From Oscillospiraceae bacterium (GTDB taxonomy: Bacteria > Bacillota > Clostridia > Oscillospirales > Ruminococcaceae), in NCBI GenBank assembly GCA_017410745.1, contig JAFPPJ010000309.1, forward strand, positions 1 to 8,113: DNA of 8,113 nt, given 5' to 3'. Below are positions 5,213-8,113 of the stretch, one piece after another; the first letter of the stretch is position 1; each line of letters starts with the position of its first letter. Below the pieces are notes generated by a model. The model had not been told where the DNA came from. It saw only the letters and a program-made list of their open reading frames with translations, and made no database searches. A program made the translations under genes and the position numbers.

Positions 5213-7747
5213 TCAGCCTGTCTTGATATTGCTTATTGTAGATATGACGTTCACAGTGCCTGTCTTGCTTATGATGCCTTCGTGATCCTTTGCAAGCAGA
5301 GTGAGATCTATCTTGCTCTTCTGTATCTCGATATTGCCGGAGCCCTCTGCATCTCCGATACCTGTGATGGTATTGCCGCCGCACTCCATCTTTACATCGG
5401 CGTTTCTGATAGTGATGTCAACATCGCCCTTGTCTGTACCGATAGATCTTATACATCTGCCGTGAAAGTCGCCGAACAGGCTGCCGTCACTGATAAATAT
5501 GCTGCCTTTGCCCGAACGTATTATACCAATACCGCAGAGATTGAGACCCGAAAGATCGACGAATATGCGGAAATTCATCATGGATATCACTGCTTCGCCG
5601 TTTATGGAGCCTATGCCAACGGAGTCGGAAGCATTGGTGAGTACGGACATTGAGCAGTCCGAGATAGTGGTGATGGCATTCCCGTAAAGAGTGCCGACAC
5701 CTACGGAAGCACTGCCTTCGCAGGTGATGCGGACGTCGCCGCTGACTATGCGTATCTCGGAACCGCTGTCATTCTTGCCGCCGCCTATGCCGACAGAGGT
5801 ATCGCCCAATGAGGATATGGTGAGCCTGCCCGATGATGCTATGACTATCTCACCGTAGCTCGAGTCCTTATCGCAGCCGATGCCGTAGGAGCTTGTGGAG
5901 GCGGCCTGTATCTCAAGTGCTCCCGTACCCGTGATCTTGAGTGAGGAGTCAACAGGCACATGTATACCGCGCTTGATCATCCTGTTATGTCCGATAAGCT
6001 CTATTTCTACCGTGCTGCCGCTGCCTATGTCCACAAGGGGAGTTTCCTTTTCTGTGGTAAGGCATATATTATGGAATGTGATCTTTGTGACGATGCCGTC
6101 CTTTATCACGATGGGAATATTTACCGCAGCACCGGTATCGGTGCCTTTTATGACGATATCGGAATTGTCTATGAATATCGCGGAATAATGTCCTGCTGCG
6201 AGAGAATACAGGTCTATGACTTCGCCCTCCGCAGGATGATAGTATCTTGATATCTCACCGATAAGCTCCGTGTTTATGCGAATGATCTCATTCACCACAT
6301 TCTCGGATATGGTGGACTGTATATATGTCTTTGGATGGGCGGTGTAGAAGCCCTGTATCAGATCAGCGCCAAGCTTTATCATCACCTTGAGCTCGTCGTA
6401 GGTCTCCACGCCCTCTGCAAGTGCGATATATCCGTTGGAATGGATGAATTCTATTATGCTCGATACAAGCTGCTGTATCTTGGGCTTTTTATTGATATCG
6501 TCTATCAGCGCACGGTCTATCTTGACAAAATCAGGGCTGTATCTGAGCAGGTTGGATGTATTTGAATATCCGGTGCCGTAGTCATCTATCGCAAGATATA
6601 TGCCGCTCTTGTGCAAGCGCTCCTTTATGCTCGCAAGCTTTTCATCAGCCACCTGTGTCTGTTCGGTTAGCTCGATAACAAGATGATCCATCACATCGCC
6701 GTACTGACGTTCAAGATTCTGCCAGTCCTCGGGCGTAAGGATATATGCGGATATCGAGTTTACAAACAGCTTCCTGTCGGAAAATTCCTCACGGTGGTTT
6801 GCTATGGTGCGCAGGGCATTTAGCATCGTGCAGCGCTCCACATCATAGAGCCTGTTCGACTGAGATGCGTAGAGTATGACCTGCTCAGCCGAAAGACCTA
6901 TGCTGCTCTCTGTGCGCATAAGTGCTTCATAGGCAAATATAGAGCCGTCATGAGCGGATACTATCGGCTGGAAGTTGTATACGAACAGGTTTTCATCCAC
7001 AAGCCTTGTAAAGTTGCGGGCAAGGTCAAGATCGACAGTCCTGTTGTCATACAGCTCCTGCGAGAAGTTGAGTATAGTGCCTTTTCCTGCGGCATTTGCC
7101 TGATACAGCATGAATTCTGCGGTATCCATACGGACGGTAGGATCCTTATCAGAGGACGAGATGCCTGCGGTGAAAGTGATATTGTCCAGGGATTCAAGAG
7201 CTTCCTTCTGTATCTCCTGCAGACGCTCAAGTCCGTTATCACCTGCATCTGGGATGAATATCCAGTATTTGCGCTTGCCGCATCGTGAGATGAGAGCAGA
7301 AGGCTCTATCTCGGATATGGAGTTTATCACATTGAGTATCGTGAATGCAGGCGGTATGCCTTCAAAGGACTGTATCTCTATCATAGCGAGCAGAGCTCTT
7401 TCGGATGCGGATGCGAGAGCACCTATCATATGCCCTCTGCCGCACAGCTTGGGGTCGTTCTGCGAGATGCGGTTGATGCGTATGATGACCGCAGTCAGAT
7501 CCTGCCCTGCGGAAAATGTCCTGAAAGACAGGGGAGATTCTTCCATGCTCTGATCGCTGAAAGCCTTCATGACAGCCTGTATGCGGTCATATCCGGGCTC
7601 GGAGGGGAGTCCGAGCATACGCGCAGCATTGGCATCTATCATTACGGTCTTGTCAGCTTCATTTATAAGAAATCCGCCTATATCGGGGGAAAATATATTA
7701 AGCTCGTCCCATGCGGTACCGAAGATATGTTTCCATATATCCTTCAT
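5213..7747 (-). CDS. PAS-like / degenerate GGDEF / EAL phosphodiesterase fused to a C-terminal beta-helix-like repeat domain
   Basis: This 844-residue protein starts with a PAS-like region (about 18-95). A degenerate GGDEF domain follows (about 105-235): its signature loop reads RCGKRKYW (155-162), so cyclase activity is unlikely. The EAL domain (about 240-485) appears intact, with EALMR (E274), N330, E359 in IELTE, DDYGTGYS (D388, D389), K409 in VKID, AEGVET (E445, E448) and Q465 in QGFY. It should hydrolyse c-di-GMP to pGpG. Residues about 505-620 are beta-rich. Residues 621-844 carry eight repeats of about 28 residues with a Gly-Ile-Gly core, as in right-handed beta-helix proteins. No signal peptide or membrane segment is visible, so the whole protein should be cytoplasmic. 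GGAG at 7756-7759 serves the ATG and a promoter lies just upstream. EAL identity is firm; the fold of the tail is inferred. Confidence 0.93.
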   Translation of the reverse strand: MKDIWKHIFGTAWDELNIFSPDIGGFLINEADKTVMIDANAARMLGLPSEPGYDRIQAVMKAFSDQSMEESPLSFRTFSAGQDLTAVIIRINRISQNDPKLCGRGHMIGALASASERALLAMIEIQSFEGIPPAFTILNVINSISEIEPSALISRCGKRKYWIFIPDAGDNGLERLQEIQKEALESLDNITFTAGISSSDKDPTVRMDTAEFMLYQANAAGKGTILNFSQELYDNRTVDLDLARNFTRLVDENLFVYNFQPIVSAHDGSIFAYEALMRTESSIGLSAEQVILYASQSNRLYDVERCTMLNALRTIANHREEFSDRKLFVNSISAYILTPEDWQNLERQYGDVMDHLVIELTEQTQVADEKLASIKERLHKSGIYLAIDDYGTGYSNTSNLLRYSPDFVKIDRALIDDINKKPKIQQLVSSIIEFIHSNGYIALAEGVETYDELKVMIKLGADLIQGFYTAHPKTYIQSTISENVVNEIIRINTELIGEISRYYHPAEGEVIDLYSLAAGHYSAIFIDNSDIVIKGTDTGAAVNIPIVIKDGIVTKITFHNICLTTEKETPLVDIGSGSTVEIELIGHNRMIKRGIHVPVDSSLKITGTGALEIQAASTSSYGIGCDKDSSYGEIVIASSGRLTISSLGDTSVGIGGGKNDSGSEIRIVSGDVRITCEGSASVGVGTLYGNAITTISDCSMSVLTNASDSVGIGSINGEAVISMMNFRIFVDLSGLNLCGIGIIRSGKGSIFISDGSLFGDFHGRCIRSIGTDKGDVDITIRNADVKMECGGNTITGIGDAEGSGNIEIQKSKIDLTLLAKDHEGIISKTGTVNVISTISNIKTG
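5216..5887 (-). repeat. Eight degenerate Gly-Ile-Gly peptide repeats (beta-helix-like)
   Basis: Within the EAL protein, a G-I/V-G core recurs at residues 622, 653, 683, 711, 739, 768, 796 and 824, a spacing of 28 to 31. The sixth copy has Ser-Ile-Gly and the last Gly-Ile-Ile. Each core is followed by a short polar loop and two strands of alternating hydrophobic residues (for example SEIRIVSGDVRITCEG). The DNA is not closely repeated, so these are old, diverged repeats. Confidence 0.8.
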
Positions 7748-7769
7748 TTGATCAGCTCCGTAAACGTGT

Positions 7770-7780
7770 ATTACAGTAAT
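7770..7780. promoter_or_regulatory. Small palindrome near the predicted transcription start
   Basis: ATTAC-A-GTAAT is a perfect 5+5 inverted repeat around one base. It lies just downstream of the -10 box of the minus-strand promoter, at about +3 to +13, where a repressor could block initiation. It is short and AT-rich, so chance is a real alternative. Confidence 0.3.
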
Positions 7781-7783
7781 CCT

Positions 7784-7817
7784 ATTATATTATACCATAT
7801 TGATCGAACAAATACAA
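7784..7817 (-). promoter_or_regulatory. Sigma-A-type promoter of the EAL/U32-like/kinase operon
   Basis: On the minus strand a consensus TATAAT (7794-7789) is preceded by TTGTAT (7817-7812) with an ideal 17-base spacer. The -10 box overlaps a second TATAAT shifted by five bases (7789-7784). The predicted start is near 7782, giving a leader of about 35 bases that contains the GGAG at 7756-7759. The -35 match is only partial (TTG of TTGACA). Confidence 0.72.
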
Positions 7818-7869
7818 TAGATAAGTCGAATATTTATTCACTACATATGGCATCAAAACCTGAAACGGC

Positions 7870-7907
7870 AAAACAAAACATCAGCTCAGGTCATATGGCC
7901 TGAGCTG
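7870..7907 (-). terminator. Intrinsic terminator after the ABC transporter gene
   Basis: A nine-base perfect stem (CAGCTCAGG at 7882-7890 with CCTGAGCTG at 7899-7907) has an eight-base loop. Read on the minus strand it is followed by ATGTTTTGTTTTG, an interrupted U-tract. It begins about ten bases after the ABC gene's stop codon and separates that gene from the EAL operon promoter. Confidence 0.82.
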
Positions 7908-7916
7908 CATGTATGA

Positions 7917-8113
7917 TCATACTGCCTGCGAGGTGTAGAGTTCGTAGTATTTTCCGCGCAGAGCGATAAGCTCGTCGTGGGAGCCGCATTCGGTGATGCC
8001 CTTTTCATCGATGAACATTATGCGGTCACAGCTCCTGATAGTCGAGAGCCTGTGTGCGATGATAAAGCTCGTGCGTCCTTTCAGGAGCACGTCTATGCCT
8101 TTTTGCAGAAGGG
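7917..8113 (-). CDS. ABC exporter ATP-binding/permease protein, C-terminal end (5' part outside the window)
   Basis: Sixty-four codons plus a TGA (7919-7917) are visible. The peptide contains the switch histidine (H-loop) in SFIIAHRLSTIRSCDRI, followed by the strand IMFIDEKGITECGSHDELI and a terminal KYYELYTSQ. This order is typical of the end of the nucleotide-binding domain in fused MsbA/LmrA/MDR-type exporters. The Walker A, Walker B and signature motifs and the membrane domain lie beyond the window edge, so the substrate cannot be judged. Many such exporters work as heterodimers encoded by adjacent genes, but this cannot be tested here. The gene is followed by a clear terminator and is a separate unit from the EAL operon. 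Confidence 0.93.
   Translation of the reverse strand, partial: LLQKGIDVLLKGRTSFIIAHRLSTIRSCDRIMFIDEKGITECGSHDELIALRGKYYELYTSQAV

Noticed and set aside
5198..5221. A six-base inverted repeat (ACAGGC/GCCTGT) around the stop codon of the EAL protein, considered as a terminator
   Set aside because: No U-tract follows it on the minus strand, the loop is 12 bases, and a good ribosome binding site for the next gene follows. It might modulate downstream translation, but the evidence is too weak to call.
7430..7903. A plus-strand frame spanning the EAL gene start and the promoter region
   Set aside because: It runs antisense through the PAS-like region and across the promoter and terminator; no coding signal or ribosome binding site supports it.

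Overview
The window looks like a chromosomal segment of a Gram-positive anaerobe of the Clostridia, most likely Ruminococcus or a close relative. This is inferred from roughly balanced base composition with frequent ATA, AGA and AGG codons, strong GGAG-type ribosome binding sites, a sigma-A-like promoter and the gene families present. No rRNA or tRNA gene, CRISPR array, insertion sequence or phage gene was seen. The genes form two convergent groups separated by a shared hairpin terminator near 3315-3346, with a third, truncated transcription unit at the right edge.

Left group (plus strand, 1-3205). It holds the C-terminal end of a Gln/Tyr-rich low-complexity protein, a small UBA-like plus DUF4342-type membrane protein, an OmpR-family response regulator, its sensor histidine kinase, and QueF, the preQ0 reductase of queuosine synthesis. 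Gaps are 11, 4 and 12 bases, followed by a 14-base overlap, so the genes are probably one transcript. The regulator and kinase form a standard two-component pair. The small membrane protein may belong to the same envelope-sensing unit. QueF appears to be a translational passenger, because no other queuosine gene is visible.

Right group (minus strand, 7747 down to 3349). It starts at a recognisable promoter and holds an 844-residue c-di-GMP phosphodiesterase-type protein, a 302-residue cysteine-rich protein that resembles the U32 family, and a PfkB-family sugar or nucleoside kinase. Gaps are 39 and 19 bases. The first protein is the most unusual item: a PAS-like region, a degenerate GGDEF domain and an intact EAL domain are fused to about 225 residues of Gly-Ile-Gly repeats of about 28 residues that look like a right-handed beta-helix. 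Such repeats are typical of surface proteins, but no signal peptide or membrane segment is visible here.

Right edge (minus strand, 7917-8113). This is the C-terminal end of an ABC exporter ATPase, followed by its own terminator.

The best candidate for something undescribed is the EAL/beta-helix fusion together with its two downstream partners.
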